A DNA stretch of 15,540 nucleotides from Acidobacteriaceae bacterium (GCA_030044455.1 JASHVU010000054.1:1-15540); one strand, 5' to 3'. Shown: positions 7,159-15,540, counted from the first letter of the stretch. Translations and numbers: made by a program. The notes: generated from the sequence alone by a model not told the origin.

Positions 7159-7170
7159 GGCTCTATACTC

Positions 7171-8568
7171 ATGCTGAACCGCAGAAGATTCCTTCGTGAT
7201 GGCAGCCTCGCAGCAGCCGCCCTGGCCTTGAGCCCGTCGCAAGACGCCTTTGCATCGCCCGCAGCCGGCAAGCCAGACTACACGCTCAACATCGCCCCGA
7301 TTACTCTCGAAATTGCTCCCGGCATCAGCGTCGAAACCATTGCCTACAACGGCCAGGTTCCGGGCCCGATTCTGCGCGTGCGAGAAGGAGTGCCTGTCTC
7401 TATCGAAGTGATCAACTCCTGCCCGCACGAAGAAATTGTCCACTGGCACGGCCTCGCCATTGACTCGCTCAACGATGGCGCCATGGAAGAAGGTTCTCCC
7501 ATGATTCCCGCCGGCGGCCACCTCCGCTACTCCTATGCGCCGCGGCCATCAGGCACGCGCTGGTACCACACCCACGCGGGCGCCGGCTCTGATCTTACTC
7601 GCGGCACCTACAGCGGCCAGTTCGGCTTTCTCATCGTTGAAGGCAAAGACAACCCCGGTAGCTTCGAACAGGAGATTGACCTCGCCATCCATCACTGGGA
7701 GCCCGGCTTTGTGCCGATGGCCGAGACCATGCGCGCCGAGTCGGCAAACCGTCCACTCACTACCGGTTCCGACGTCGGATACAAATACGCCACCATCAAT
7801 CAGCACATGCTGGGCGCAGGCGAGCCTATTCGCGTGAAGCAAGGCCAGCGCGTGCTCATGCACCTGCTCAATGCCAGTGCCACCGACAACGTCGAACTCG
7901 CCCTGCCCAATCACACCTTCAAAGTGATGGCCATGGACGGCAACCCGGTGCCGAATCCCACTGCTGTCCCAGTGCTCTCACTCGGCGTCGCGGAACGCAT
8001 CGACGCCATTGTCGAGATGAACTCGCCGGGCGTGTGGATTCTCGGCTCAACGCTCGAGCCTGCGCGGAAAATGGGCCTCGGCATCGTCGTCGAATACGCT
8101 GGCCAAACCACCGCGCCCGCCTGGACCGATCCCACCTCCTTCGCTGCCGACTACGCGCAGTTTGCCGCGCCGCCTGTGGCCAGCGCTCCTGCTCCCGACG
8201 AGACCATCACTCTCACCTTTCACGACGTGGGCCCCAAGAACGGATCCCAGTTCGATACCTGGACCATCAACAATCAGTCATGGCCCAACGTCGACCCCAT
8301 TCAACTGCACATGGGCAAGCGTTACCGCCTCGTGCTTCGCAATGGCAGTGGTGATCAGCATCCCGTCCATCTTCATCGCCATACCTTCGAAGTCACCCAG
8401 ATTGGCAAACGCGAGATGAGCGGCCTGCGCAAAGATGTCGTGAACATCATGCCGCTTCAGACGGTCAATATTGATTTCACCGCCGACAATCCGGGCGACA
8501 CACTCTTCCACTGCCACCAGCAGCTGCACATGGATTTCGGGTTCATGACCATCCTCAAGTACATTTGA
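7171..8568 (+). CDS. Tat-exported multicopper oxidase (laccase-like)
   Basis: A 465-residue three-domain copper oxidase that would oxidise phenols or metal ions and reduce oxygen to water outside the cytoplasmic membrane. The N-terminus NRRRFLRDGSLAAAALAL is a twin-arginine export signal. All four copper-binding motifs are present: HWHG (91-94), WYHTH (131-135), HPVHLHRH (397-404) and HCHQQLH (447-453), with Cys448 as type 1 ligand. The position that holds the axial methionine in CueO is Phe458 here (HMDFGFM), as in some high-potential laccases. ATG 7171 starts the Tat signal exactly, but no Shine-Dalgarno sequence precedes it. The PQQ dehydrogenase gene follows after 57 bases, presumably in the same transcript. 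The gene is not assigned to CueO, CotA or another named type. Confidence 0.93.
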   Translation: MLNRRRFLRDGSLAAAALALSPSQDAFASPAAGKPDYTLNIAPITLEIAPGISVETIAYNGQVPGPILRVREGVPVSIEVINSCPHEEIVHWHGLAIDSLNDGAMEEGSPMIPAGGHLRYSYAPRPSGTRWYHTHAGAGSDLTRGTYSGQFGFLIVEGKDNPGSFEQEIDLAIHHWEPGFVPMAETMRAESANRPLTTGSDVGYKYATINQHMLGAGEPIRVKQGQRVLMHLLNASATDNVELALPNHTFKVMAMDGNPVPNPTAVPVLSLGVAERIDAIVEMNSPGVWILGSTLEPARKMGLGIVVEYAGQTTAPAWTDPTSFAADYAQFAAPPVASAPAPDETITLTFHDVGPKNGSQFDTWTINNQSWPNVDPIQLHMGKRYRLVLRNGSGDQHPVHLHRHTFEVTQIGKREMSGLRKDVVNIMPLQTVNIDFTADNPGDTLFHCHQQLHMDFGFMTILKYI

Positions 8569-8625
8569 CACACAGCACAAAGAGCATGGAGCAGGGAATT
8601 GAGCGAGCAACGAATTGGAATTGTG

Positions 8626-10968
8626 ATGCGCCGTAATTTTGCCTTGGTATCAGCACTCATTTCTGTTTCGCTCTGGAGCGGCTCAGTAGCCGCGCAGAAC
8701 ATAAGCTGGCCGGCCTACGGCGGCGAAAACGGCGATCATTATTCGCGCCTCAGCCAGATCAATCGCGCCAACGTTCACACTCTTCGCAAGGCCTGGACAT
8801 TCGACACCGGCGAAAAGGGGAACATCGAAACCAACCCTGTCGTTATCGGCGACACCCTCTACGCCTACACTTCCAGCCAGAAGGTGATCGCCCTCGACGC
8901 AGCCACGGGGAAACTCAAATGGAAATTTGATTCCGGCATCGCTTCCAACCAGCCCACACGCGGCGTGACGTACTGGACCGACGGCAAAGACGAACGCATC
9001 TTCGCCGGCGTGATGAATTTTCTCTATTGCCTCGATGCCAGGAGCGGCAAGCCAATCGCTTCGTTTGGCGAAAACGGGCGCATCGATCTGCGCAAGGGCC
9101 TGCGCGAGCCATGGCAGGAACAGTCCATCGCGCTCACCACTCCGGGCTCAATCTACAAGGACCTCATTATCGTCGGTGGTCGCAATCCCGAGTCCCATCC
9201 CGCACCCCCTGGCGACGTGCGCGCCTTTGACGTGCACACCGGTGCGCTTCGCTGGGTCTTCCACACCATTCCCCGTCCCGGCGAACCCGGATATGAGACC
9301 TGGCCGCCCGATGCCTGGAAGAACGCGGGCGCAGCCAACAACTGGTGCGGCATGACCGTCGATACCCAGCGAGGCATCGTCTACGCACCCACCGGCTCGG
9401 CCGTCATGGACTTCTATGGCGCCGACCGCATCGGCGACGATCTCTACGCGAATACCATCCTCGCCCTCGATGCCTCGACCGGCAGACTTCTCTGGCACTT
9501 CCAGGGTGTCCATCACGATATCTGGGATCGCGATTTCCCGGCCGCTCCGGCGCTCTACACCGTCAAGAAAGACGGCCAGACCATCCCTGCCCTGGCCCAG
9601 ATCACCAAGCAGGCTTACCTCTACCTCTTCAATCGCGTCACCGGCCAGTCGCTCTTTCCCATTCACGAACAACCCTTCCCGGCCAGTACTGTCCCCGGCG
9701 AAGTAGCTTCGCCCACCCAGCCCGTCCCCGATGCGCCTGCACCATTCGGCCGTCAGCGGCTCACTGCGGACATGCTCAGCAACCGAACTCCCGAGATACA
9801 CGACTGGGCGGTGAAGGAGTTCAACAAATTCCGCAGCGACGGCCAGTTCGTTCCCATGGCGGTCGGCCAGCAGACAGTCGTCTTCCCAGGCTTCGACGGC
9901 GGTGGTGAATGGAACGGTCCCGCCATCGATCCCGTCAGCGACACGCTTTTTGTTGGCTCAACTGAAATGGCAAACACCGGAGGTCTCGAGCTCGTCAGCG
10001 CCGGCGGCAGCCCCGGCGAGCAGATCTACAATCAGCAGTGCACCATCTGCCACGGCGTGAATCGCGCCGGCTCGCCGCCTACGTTCCCCTCCCTCATCGA
10101 CGTCGAGAAGCGACTCACCACCGAAAAAATCATTGCCAACATTCGCACCGGCACCGGCCGCATGCCGTCGTTTCCGAACCTCGACGACCAAAAGATCGCG
10201 GCCCTCCTCGACTTCCTGCGCACTCCCGTCGATGCCGCCAAGTCCAAAGAAATGTCTGCGGCGCCTGCCGCGGTCCAGGCGCCCGCTGATGCTGCCGGCG
10301 CCCAGGTCTACGCAGACCGCTGCGCTATCTGCCATGGCGATCACCAGGAAGGGATTCCGCCCGACTTCCCCATGCTGACCGGGATCGGGAGCCGCATGAC
10401 CGAAGCGCAGTTGCGAGCGCTGATCCACGATGGCAAGGGCCGCATGCCGCCCATGACCGACATTCCCGAGGCTGACATCACTTCGCTGATGCGTTTTCTA
10501 GGCGTTGGCGCCGCGACCGCCCCAGAGCCGAAACCAGACTTCGTCTTCACCGGCTACCGGAAGTTTCTCGATCCCGATGGATATCCCGCCATTGCGCCTC
10601 CCTGGGGGACGCTGAACGCCATCGACTTGAACACGGGTAAATATCTGTGGAAGATTCCCCTGGGCGAGTACCCCGAGCTGGCCGCGAAAGGCATGAAGAA
10701 CACGGGTTCCGAACTCTACGGAGGCCCCATTGTGACCGCCGGAGGTGTGCTCTTTATCGGAGCGACCGTCTATGACCACATGTTCCGCGCCTTTGACACT
10801 CATACCGGTAAGCTGCTCTGGGAAACCGATCTGACCTATGCCGGCATCGCCACGCCGTCGACATATATGGTTCATGGCAGGCAGTTTGTGGTGATTGCGG
10901 CCAGCGGCGGACGCGACCCGAAGGGGCCGGTCGGCGGGCAATATGAAGCGTTCGCTTTGCCTAAGTAG
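8626..10968 (+). CDS. PQQ-dependent dehydrogenase with two internal cytochrome c domains
   Basis: A 780-residue exported quinohaemoprotein. Residues 1-24 are a Sec signal peptide ending near VAAQ. The propeller begins at WPAYGGENGDHYSRLSQINR and includes the family motif HHDIWDRDFPAAP (from 296), typical of quinoprotein alcohol and glucose dehydrogenases. At about 465-540 and 556-635 two class I cytochrome c domains interrupt it: CTICHG (472-477) with Met513 in GRMPSF, and CAICHG (566-571) with Met607 in GRMPPM. The propeller then resumes at about 640 and closes with GGRDPKGPVGGQYEAFALP. ATG 8626 with GGAA at 8617-8620 gives a clean signal peptide; a TTG at 8599 is in frame but would add nine polar residues in front of it. 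Substrate is probably a sugar or alcohol. Electrons from PQQ would leave through the two haems. Confidence 0.93.
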   Translation: MRRNFALVSALISVSLWSGSVAAQNISWPAYGGENGDHYSRLSQINRANVHTLRKAWTFDTGEKGNIETNPVVIGDTLYAYTSSQKVIALDAATGKLKWKFDSGIASNQPTRGVTYWTDGKDERIFAGVMNFLYCLDARSGKPIASFGENGRIDLRKGLREPWQEQSIALTTPGSIYKDLIIVGGRNPESHPAPPGDVRAFDVHTGALRWVFHTIPRPGEPGYETWPPDAWKNAGAANNWCGMTVDTQRGIVYAPTGSAVMDFYGADRIGDDLYANTILALDASTGRLLWHFQGVHHDIWDRDFPAAPALYTVKKDGQTIPALAQITKQAYLYLFNRVTGQSLFPIHEQPFPASTVPGEVASPTQPVPDAPAPFGRQRLTADMLSNRTPEIHDWAVKEFNKFRSDGQFVPMAVGQQTVVFPGFDGGGEWNGPAIDPVSDTLFVGSTEMANTGGLELVSAGGSPGEQIYNQQCTICHGVNRAGSPPTFPSLIDVEKRLTTEKIIANIRTGTGRMPSFPNLDDQKIAALLDFLRTPVDAAKSKEMSAAPAAVQAPADAAGAQVYADRCAICHGDHQEGIPPDFPMLTGIGSRMTEAQLRALIHDGKGRMPPMTDIPEADITSLMRFLGVGAATAPEPKPDFVFTGYRKFLDPDGYPAIAPPWGTLNAIDLNTGKYLWKIPLGEYPELAAKGMKNTGSELYGGPIVTAGGVLFIGATVYDHMFRAFDTHTGKLLWETDLTYAGIATPSTYMVHGRQFVVIAASGGRDPKGPVGGQYEAFALPK

Positions 10969-11055
10969 AAGATTCATCGAATATTTTCGCATTTTGTTCG
11001 CTTTTTCATCCGCATTTGAGCTATGCTTCCCTCAGTAACATAAGGAGGTTGCCGA

Positions 11056-11559
11056 ATGGACTATCAGAAAGACCTTATTGCCGAATACGACCGCGAAGTC
11101 GATCGCACCCGCAAGATGCTCGAAGCCATTCCCGAAAATGCAGACTTTGGCTTCAAACCTCACCAGAAATCCATGCCCCTGGGCCGACTGGCCGGCCACT
11201 TGACCGATATGACCAGCGACTGGGCCCTCCACTCACTCAACCTCGACAAGCTCGAATTTGCTGCCGACCACAAATGGGATCCCTATGTGCCTGCAGGTAA
11301 AGAGGAGTTGCTGAAGAAATTCGATGAGAAGCTGCCCGAGGCGCGCGTTGCGCTTGCAGCGACCACCGGCGAAAAATGGGACCAGCACTGGCAGTTCATC
11401 TTCGGCGGCCAGGTGTGGATTGACCAGCCCCGCCACCAGGTTTTCCGCGAACTTGTCATCAGTCACATGATTCACCACCGCGCCCAACTGGGAGTTTATC
11501 TCCGCATCCTCGGCGCAAAGATCCCGGGCATGTACGGGCCGTCAGCGGACGAGATGTGA
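11056..11559 (+). CDS. DinB-superfamily protein
   Basis: A 167-residue four-helix-bundle protein of the DinB/YfiT class. The three histidines that bind a metal in this superfamily are visible: His48 in LAGHL, and His137 and His141 in SHMIHHRAQLGVYLR. The last motif with the helix after it is diagnostic. Members are cytoplasmic; some are thiol-dependent transferases (bacillithiol or mycothiol S-transferases) while most have no assigned reaction, and the name derives from DNA-damage induction in Bacillus, which does not imply DNA repair. The start is well supported by AAGGAGG (11042-11048), seven bases before ATG. A weak -10 (TATGCT, 11022-11027) lies upstream without a good -35. The gene appears to stand alone, 87 bases after the dehydrogenase and 95 bases before the ThiE-like gene. 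Confidence 0.88.
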   Translation: MDYQKDLIAEYDREVDRTRKMLEAIPENADFGFKPHQKSMPLGRLAGHLTDMTSDWALHSLNLDKLEFAADHKWDPYVPAGKEELLKKFDEKLPEARVALAATTGEKWDQHWQFIFGGQVWIDQPRHQVFRELVISHMIHHRAQLGVYLRILGAKIPGMYGPSADEM

Positions 11560-11654
11560 GAAAGGCAGGGAACAAGGAATAGGGCCGGGACTGTCGATGT
11601 GCAATCGCCAGCTCCGAAAGGGCAAATGCCTTGGCGGTACTCTACCCTTGAACC

Positions 11655-12296
11655 ATGGCATTCACATTCCCAAAGATCTACCCCATTCTCGACTCGGCAA
11701 TCATCCCGACTGAGAATCGGCCCCAGTTTCTGCTTCGGCTCGGCTCGTCGCTTGCCGATGCCGGAGTCACACTTCTCGAGTACCGGAACAAGACCGGCGC
11801 AGACGCTGAGATCCTTGCTGACGCCACTATTCTCCGCGCTGCTCTGCCTGGCCCAAACATAAAGTTGATTCTCGATGACCGCGCCGATCTGGTTGAACAA
11901 ACTGGATTTGATGGCGTTCACGTTGACGCCGGCGATATCTCGGCCGCTGAAGCGCGCAAGTTCCTCGGCCCTGACCGCATCATTGGCACTTTCGGTGGTT
12001 CTACGGAATTCCTTCCTGGCGCTCTCGACGGTCCTGCGGACTACCTCGCCATCGGACCGGTCTTCGTTACCTCCACCAAGCAGACCTCAACCCCGCCCAT
12101 CGGCGCTGAAGGAGTCAGACGGCTGCGCCAACTCGCCAGCCCGGCGCGCGTCCTGACCGCTGCCGGCGGCGTGAATCTGAAAACGGCCCCGGCTGTCCTC
12201 GCCGCAGGTGCCACCGCCGTCGCCGTCTCCGCTGCCATCTTTTGCGCGCACGATCCGGCCGCCGAATTTCGCCGCTGGATCAAAAAGCTTGGCTGA
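11655..12296 (+). CDS. thiE: Thiamine phosphate synthase-like protein
   Basis: A 213-residue TIM-barrel protein. Family landmarks occur in order: YRNK (43-46, the usual substrate-binding Arg/Lys strand), LDDRADL (from 73), GVHVDAGD (from 87), GPVFVTSTK (134-142), AAGGV (169-173) and AVAVSAAIF near the end. ThiE joins the pyrimidine and thiazole phosphates to give thiamine phosphate in the cytoplasm. Some positions deviate: the YRNK strand has an extra-polar context and the GxSxHS-like segment is GTFGGST, so a related TenI-like role cannot be excluded. ATG 11655 is the first possible start, since a TGA in the same frame lies at 11649-11651; no clear ribosome binding site. No other thiamine gene and no TPP riboswitch are visible nearby. 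Confidence 0.8.
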   Translation: MAFTFPKIYPILDSAIIPTENRPQFLLRLGSSLADAGVTLLEYRNKTGADAEILADATILRAALPGPNIKLILDDRADLVEQTGFDGVHVDAGDISAAEARKFLGPDRIIGTFGGSTEFLPGALDGPADYLAIGPVFVTSTKQTSTPPIGAEGVRRLRQLASPARVLTAAGGVNLKTAPAVLAAGATAVAVSAAIFCAHDPAAEFRRWIKKLG

Positions 12297-12306
12297 TTGA
12301 ATCCTT

Positions 12307-12348
12307 AACTGTCTCAACCCGAACCACAACTGCCTCAAAACGAGACAC
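12307..12348. repeat. Two tandem 21-bp direct repeats upstream of the first permease
   Basis: The units 12307-12327 and 12328-12348 match at 16 of 21 positions; both start with AACTG and continue CTCAA..CGA...AC. They are adjacent with no gap, so equivalent positions are two helical turns apart. GTCTC in the first unit and GAGAC in the second also form an inverted pair. The region is a candidate regulator-binding site for the gene starting at 12402. Confidence 0.5.
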
Positions 12349-12401
12349 AAAGTTAGAAACCCCAAGACAAACCCAGCCAAATCATTTAAAACACTGTTCA
12401 A

Positions 12402-13982
12402 GTGCCGAACCCGGATAAAGCCCCTACCCCCGAATCGAATGCGGCAGCCCAGCCCACCAGGCTGGTGCAAAGTCTCGGTCTCTTCAGCTCCACTGCTATC
12501 GTCATCGGTTCGATGATTGGGTCGGGCATATACATTGTTGACGCGGATATCGCCCGCGGAACTGACTCCCCGGCCCTGTACCTCGGCGCCTGGATCGTCA
12601 CTGCCGTCATGACGCTCATTGGAGCCCTCAGCTATGGCGAGCTGGCTGCCATGATGCCCAAGGCCGGTGGCCAATACGTCTACCTGCGCGAATCGCTAGG
12701 GCCTCTCTGGGGTTTTCTGTTTGGATGGACGCTCTTCCTTGTCATCCAAACCGGCACCATCGCCGCGGTCTGCGTCGCCTTCGGCAAGTTTCTCGGTGTC
12801 TTCTTCCCGTCGGTCTCAACCACACACTGGCTGTGGCACATCGCTCACGTTCCCGCTTGGCGCGTGGGGCCCATGGTTCTGGGCAACATGGAAATTGGCG
12901 TGAACACCGCCAATATTGCCGGCATCGCGATCGTCGTCTTTCTGGCAATCGCCAACATCTTCGGCGTTCGTCTCGGTGCGCTCATCCAGAACGTCTTCAC
13001 CTCGGCCAAGGCCATCTCGCTCGCCGCGCTCATCCTGGTGGCCTTCACCGTGGGCGCCAGCGCCACCGCAGGCCAAGCCAACTTCGGCGCCGCCTTAAGC
13101 CAGTTCTGGCGCAACGCCGGATGGCATTCGCTGCACCCGGTCGAGGTGGGCGTGGGTGGGCCCATTGCCTGGGTGAACCTGTTTGTGATTCTCGCAGTGG
13201 TTCAGGTCGGCTCACTCTTTTCAGCCGACGCCTGGAACAACGTCACCTTCACGGCCGGCGAGGTCAAGAACCCCAAACGCAATCTCCCGCTCTCCCTCAT
13301 TCTCGGCACCGGCTTCGTACTGACTGTTTATTTCCTGGTGTCGCTGGCCTATCTTATCGTCTTGCCGCTCCACGGCGACCCCCATGGCGCAACCGCGATG
13401 GCCCGAGGCATCCAATTCGCCTCTGAGGACCGCGTCGCCACAGCGGCACTCGGACAGGTCTTCCACTCCGGCGGCGCCATGCTCATGGCTGGCGCCATCC
13501 TCATCTCCACCTTCGGCTGCGCCAACGGAATGACCCTTGCCGGCGCCCGCGTCTTCTACGCAATGAGCCAGGACGGCCTCTTCTTCAAAGGTGTCGGCAA
13601 GCTGCACCCCAAATACAAAACGCCCGTCGCAGGCCTCCTCATACAGGGCGCGTGGACAGTGGTTCTCTGCGTCTCCGGCTCTTACAGCCAGTTGCTCGAC
13701 TACATCATCTTCGCGGAACTGGTGTTCTACATTCTCACCATCGCCGGGCTCTTCGTTCTCCGCATCAAGCAACCCGACGCGCCGCGGCCTTACAAGGCCC
13801 TCGGTTACCCAGTTCTTCCAGCGCTTTATATCGTGATGGCTGCGTGGATCTGTATCGTATTATTGCGTTACAAACCGCAATACACGTGGCCGGGACTGGT
13901 ACTTGTTCTGATTGGAATTCCTGTTTATCTGCTCTGGTCGCGCCGGCCGTCGCAAGCATCGAGTTCGGGGTCGGATGCATGA
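12402..13982 (+). CDS. APC-superfamily amino-acid permease (LAT-like)
   Basis: A 526-residue inner-membrane transporter with about 12 predicted membrane segments. The first contains the superfamily's substrate-binding signature GSMIGSGIY (36-44), followed by SYGELAAMMPKAGGQYVYLRE, the conserved loop between segments 2 and 3; GARVFYAMSQDGLFF and HPKYKTPVAGLL after segment 8 are also typical. The pattern is closest to the L-type (LAT/AA_permease_2) branch. The N-terminal 27 residues are polar and cytoplasmic. The GTG at 12402 is the only reasonable start; the first in-frame ATG is inside the first membrane segment, and no Shine-Dalgarno sequence is seen. Two tandem 21-bp repeats lie just upstream. 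Substrate cannot be read from sequence; a neutral amino acid or an amino-acid exchange is likely. Confidence 0.88.
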   Translation: MPNPDKAPTPESNAAAQPTRLVQSLGLFSSTAIVIGSMIGSGIYIVDADIARGTDSPALYLGAWIVTAVMTLIGALSYGELAAMMPKAGGQYVYLRESLGPLWGFLFGWTLFLVIQTGTIAAVCVAFGKFLGVFFPSVSTTHWLWHIAHVPAWRVGPMVLGNMEIGVNTANIAGIAIVVFLAIANIFGVRLGALIQNVFTSAKAISLAALILVAFTVGASATAGQANFGAALSQFWRNAGWHSLHPVEVGVGGPIAWVNLFVILAVVQVGSLFSADAWNNVTFTAGEVKNPKRNLPLSLILGTGFVLTVYFLVSLAYLIVLPLHGDPHGATAMARGIQFASEDRVATAALGQVFHSGGAMLMAGAILISTFGCANGMTLAGARVFYAMSQDGLFFKGVGKLHPKYKTPVAGLLIQGAWTVVLCVSGSYSQLLDYIIFAELVFYILTIAGLFVLRIKQPDAPRPYKALGYPVLPALYIVMAAWICIVLLRYKPQYTWPGLVLVLIGIPVYLLWSRRPSQASSSGSDA

Positions 13983-14058
13983 GGAAGGTTCTGCACCTGT
14001 CTTCGGGTTGCTTATAAGAATTGAGTCTGGTTGGCTCGACTGAATTGGGAGGAAATCC

Positions 14059-15534
14059 ATGGCCAGCAAACTGTTCGCCACCAAGCCTATCAAAACCATC
14101 ATGGCGGAAGCCGAAGGAGGGGGCGAGCACACGCTCAAGCGCGCGCTTGGTCCCGTCAACCTGGTCACGCTGGGTATCGGCGCCATCATCGGCGCGGGCA
14201 TCTTCGTGCTCACCGGAACTGCGGCGGCCCAGTTCGCCGGCCCGGCAATCGTTATCTCCTACATCATCGCAGGCATAGGTTGCGTCTTCGCGGGCCTCTG
14301 CTATGCCGAATTTGCGTCCATGATGCCCATCGCCGGCAGCGCTTACACCTACGGCTACGCCACTATGGGCGAACTGGTCGCCTGGATCATCGGATGGGCA
14401 CTGGTTCTGGAATACGCATTCGGCGCGGCCACCGTCGCGGTCGGCTGGAGTGGCTTCGTGAAGAGCCTGGTTGGCTTCTTTGGCACTCAGCTTCCATTCA
14501 ATCCCACACCATCCCTCTCACTCGTCGTTTTCGGCCACACCTTGTCAGCCCAGGTTGACATCTTCGCCATGGTGGCCTTAGTGGCGATTACCATTATTCT
14601 TGTCGTGGGCGTGCGCGAGTCAGCCAACTTTACCAGCGCAGCGGTCATGATCAAGGTCTCGGTGGTGCTGATGTTCATCGGCCTGGCCGCCGTCTTCGCA
14701 TTTGGTCACTGGCAGCACATGCTCACCAACTGGCACCCGTTCATCCCCAAAAACACCGGCCACTTCGGCCAATATGGCTGGTCGGGAATCATGCGCGGCG
14801 CGGGCGTGGTTTTCTTCGCCTATATCGGCTTCGACGCCGTCTCCACGGCCGCCCAGGAAGCCAAGAATCCGCAAAAGGACATGCCCTTCGGCATCCTGGG
14901 TTCGTTAGTCATTTGCACCGTCCTCTACATCTTCGTCGCCGGGTTGCTGACTGGGCTCAAGTCCTATACCACTCTCAATGTCGCGGCTCCCGTTGCCGAT
15001 GGAGCGGCCGAGATTGGCGTGCAATGGGGCGTCCTTCTCATCGACCTCGGCGCCATCGCCGGACTCGCGTCAGTCATGCTGGTCATGCTGCTCGGCCAGA
15101 CCCGCGTGCTCTACACCATGTCTCGGGACGGATTGCTGTGGAGTTGGATCGGCAAGCTGCATCCCCGTTTCTGCACTCCCTACCTGATCACCATCGTGAT
15201 GGGCGCATTCGCAGCGTTTCTGGCTGCATTTTTCCCCATCACGCTGCTCGGAGAACTGGTCAGCCTGGGCACCTTGCTTGCGTTCACCATCGTCTGCCTG
15301 GGCGTGTGGGTGATGCGCGTCAAGCAACCCGACTTAAAACGCCCCTTCCGCACGCCCTTGGTGCCCGTGGTCCCCATCTGCGGCATGATCGTTTCGGTAG
15401 CGTTGATGGTTTCGCTCGACGCGCCCGCCTGGATCGGCTTCGGGAGCTGGCTGATCGTGGGCCAGATCATCTACTTCAGTTACAGCCGGAAACACAGCAA
15501 GGTGCAAAAACTGGCGGCGGCAGCAGGGGATTGA
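14059..15534 (+). CDS. APC-superfamily permease (cationic amino acid transporter-like)
   Basis: A 491-residue inner-membrane protein with about 12 predicted membrane segments. GIGAIIGAGIFVLTG (from 39) in the first segment and CYAEFASMMPIAGSAYTYGY in the next loop are hallmarks of the CAT/YfnA branch; FFAYIGFDAVSTAAQEAKNPQKDMPFGI in the middle and LGQTRVLYTMSRDGLL are further conserved stretches. The start is firm: GGGAGG (14047-14052) lies six bases before ATG. It is 76 bases after the other permease and probably shares its transcript, but it belongs to a different subfamily, so the pair is not a recent duplication. CAT-type proteins in bacteria carry cationic or other amino acids; which one cannot be told. 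Confidence 0.9.
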   Translation: MASKLFATKPIKTIMAEAEGGGEHTLKRALGPVNLVTLGIGAIIGAGIFVLTGTAAAQFAGPAIVISYIIAGIGCVFAGLCYAEFASMMPIAGSAYTYGYATMGELVAWIIGWALVLEYAFGAATVAVGWSGFVKSLVGFFGTQLPFNPTPSLSLVVFGHTLSAQVDIFAMVALVAITIILVVGVRESANFTSAAVMIKVSVVLMFIGLAAVFAFGHWQHMLTNWHPFIPKNTGHFGQYGWSGIMRGAGVVFFAYIGFDAVSTAAQEAKNPQKDMPFGILGSLVICTVLYIFVAGLLTGLKSYTTLNVAAPVADGAAEIGVQWGVLLIDLGAIAGLASVMLVMLLGQTRVLYTMSRDGLLWSWIGKLHPRFCTPYLITIVMGAFAAFLAAFFPITLLGELVSLGTLLAFTIVCLGVWVMRVKQPDLKRPFRTPLVPVVPICGMIVSVALMVSLDAPAWIGFGSWLIVGQIIYFSYSRKHSKVQKLAAAAGD

Positions 15535-15540
15535 TCGCTG

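Noticed and set aside
7164..7169. TATACT as -10 of the laccase gene
   Set aside because: It ends one base before the ATG, so transcription would begin inside the coding region; TAAAAT at 7141-7146 is better placed.
8599..8625. TTG start for the PQQ dehydrogenase
   Set aside because: It would put nine polar residues before an otherwise standard signal peptide that begins at ATG 8626.
11560..11654. TPP riboswitch before the ThiE-like gene
   Set aside because: The space is only 95 bases and lacks the CUGAGA core and the expected helices; just a loose CGCCA/TGGCG pair (11606-11610, 11632-11636) is seen.

Overview
The window looks like a stretch of chromosome from a GC-rich Gram-negative bacterium, most probably an acidobacterium (Terriglobia/Acidobacteriaceae-like). 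The grounds are gene content (a PQQ dehydrogenase carrying internal haem-c domains next to a Tat-exported laccase, pepQ close to accB-accC, DinB-type proteins), codon bias, and intergenic spaces littered with short GC-rich palindromes. This placement is an inference from memory and was not tested by a search. All recognised genes are on the + strand. No tRNA, rRNA, CRISPR array, insertion sequence or phage attachment site was seen.

Layout. 1-681: 3' part of an M48 zinc metalloprotease gene. 682-1078: a gene-free stretch with a strong hairpin and a nested inverted repeat lying over a candidate promoter. 1079-1782: a small excisionase-type helix-turn-helix protein and, just past a terminator-like hairpin, a cysteine-containing DUF2695-like protein. 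1940-5365: housekeeping block of an M24 Xaa-Pro peptidase (pepQ) and the acetyl-CoA carboxylase subunits AccB and AccC. The accB-accC gap is unusually long and holds palindromes plus four tandem 8-bp repeats that end three bases before the accC start. 5488-7072: an unrecognised two-gene unit, a membrane protein followed 7 bases later by an alpha/beta-hydrolase. 7171-10968: exported redox pair, a multicopper oxidase and a two-haem PQQ dehydrogenase, preceded by three copies of an 11-12 bp motif. 11056-12296: a DinB-superfamily protein and a ThiE-like protein. 12402-15534: two amino-acid permeases of different APC subfamilies.

How the parts may work together. AccB and AccC form the biotin half of acetyl-CoA carboxylase. 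The laccase and the quinohaemoprotein would both act outside the cytoplasmic membrane; the quinohaemoprotein would oxidise an alcohol or sugar and pass electrons through its own haems. The neighbouring laccase could share a substrate pool or a regulator, but a direct electron link is speculation. The most notable unexplained items are the membrane/hydrolase pair at 5488-7072, the three-site control region at 7090-7158, the tandem octamers at 3975-4006 and the tandem 21-mers at 12307-12348.
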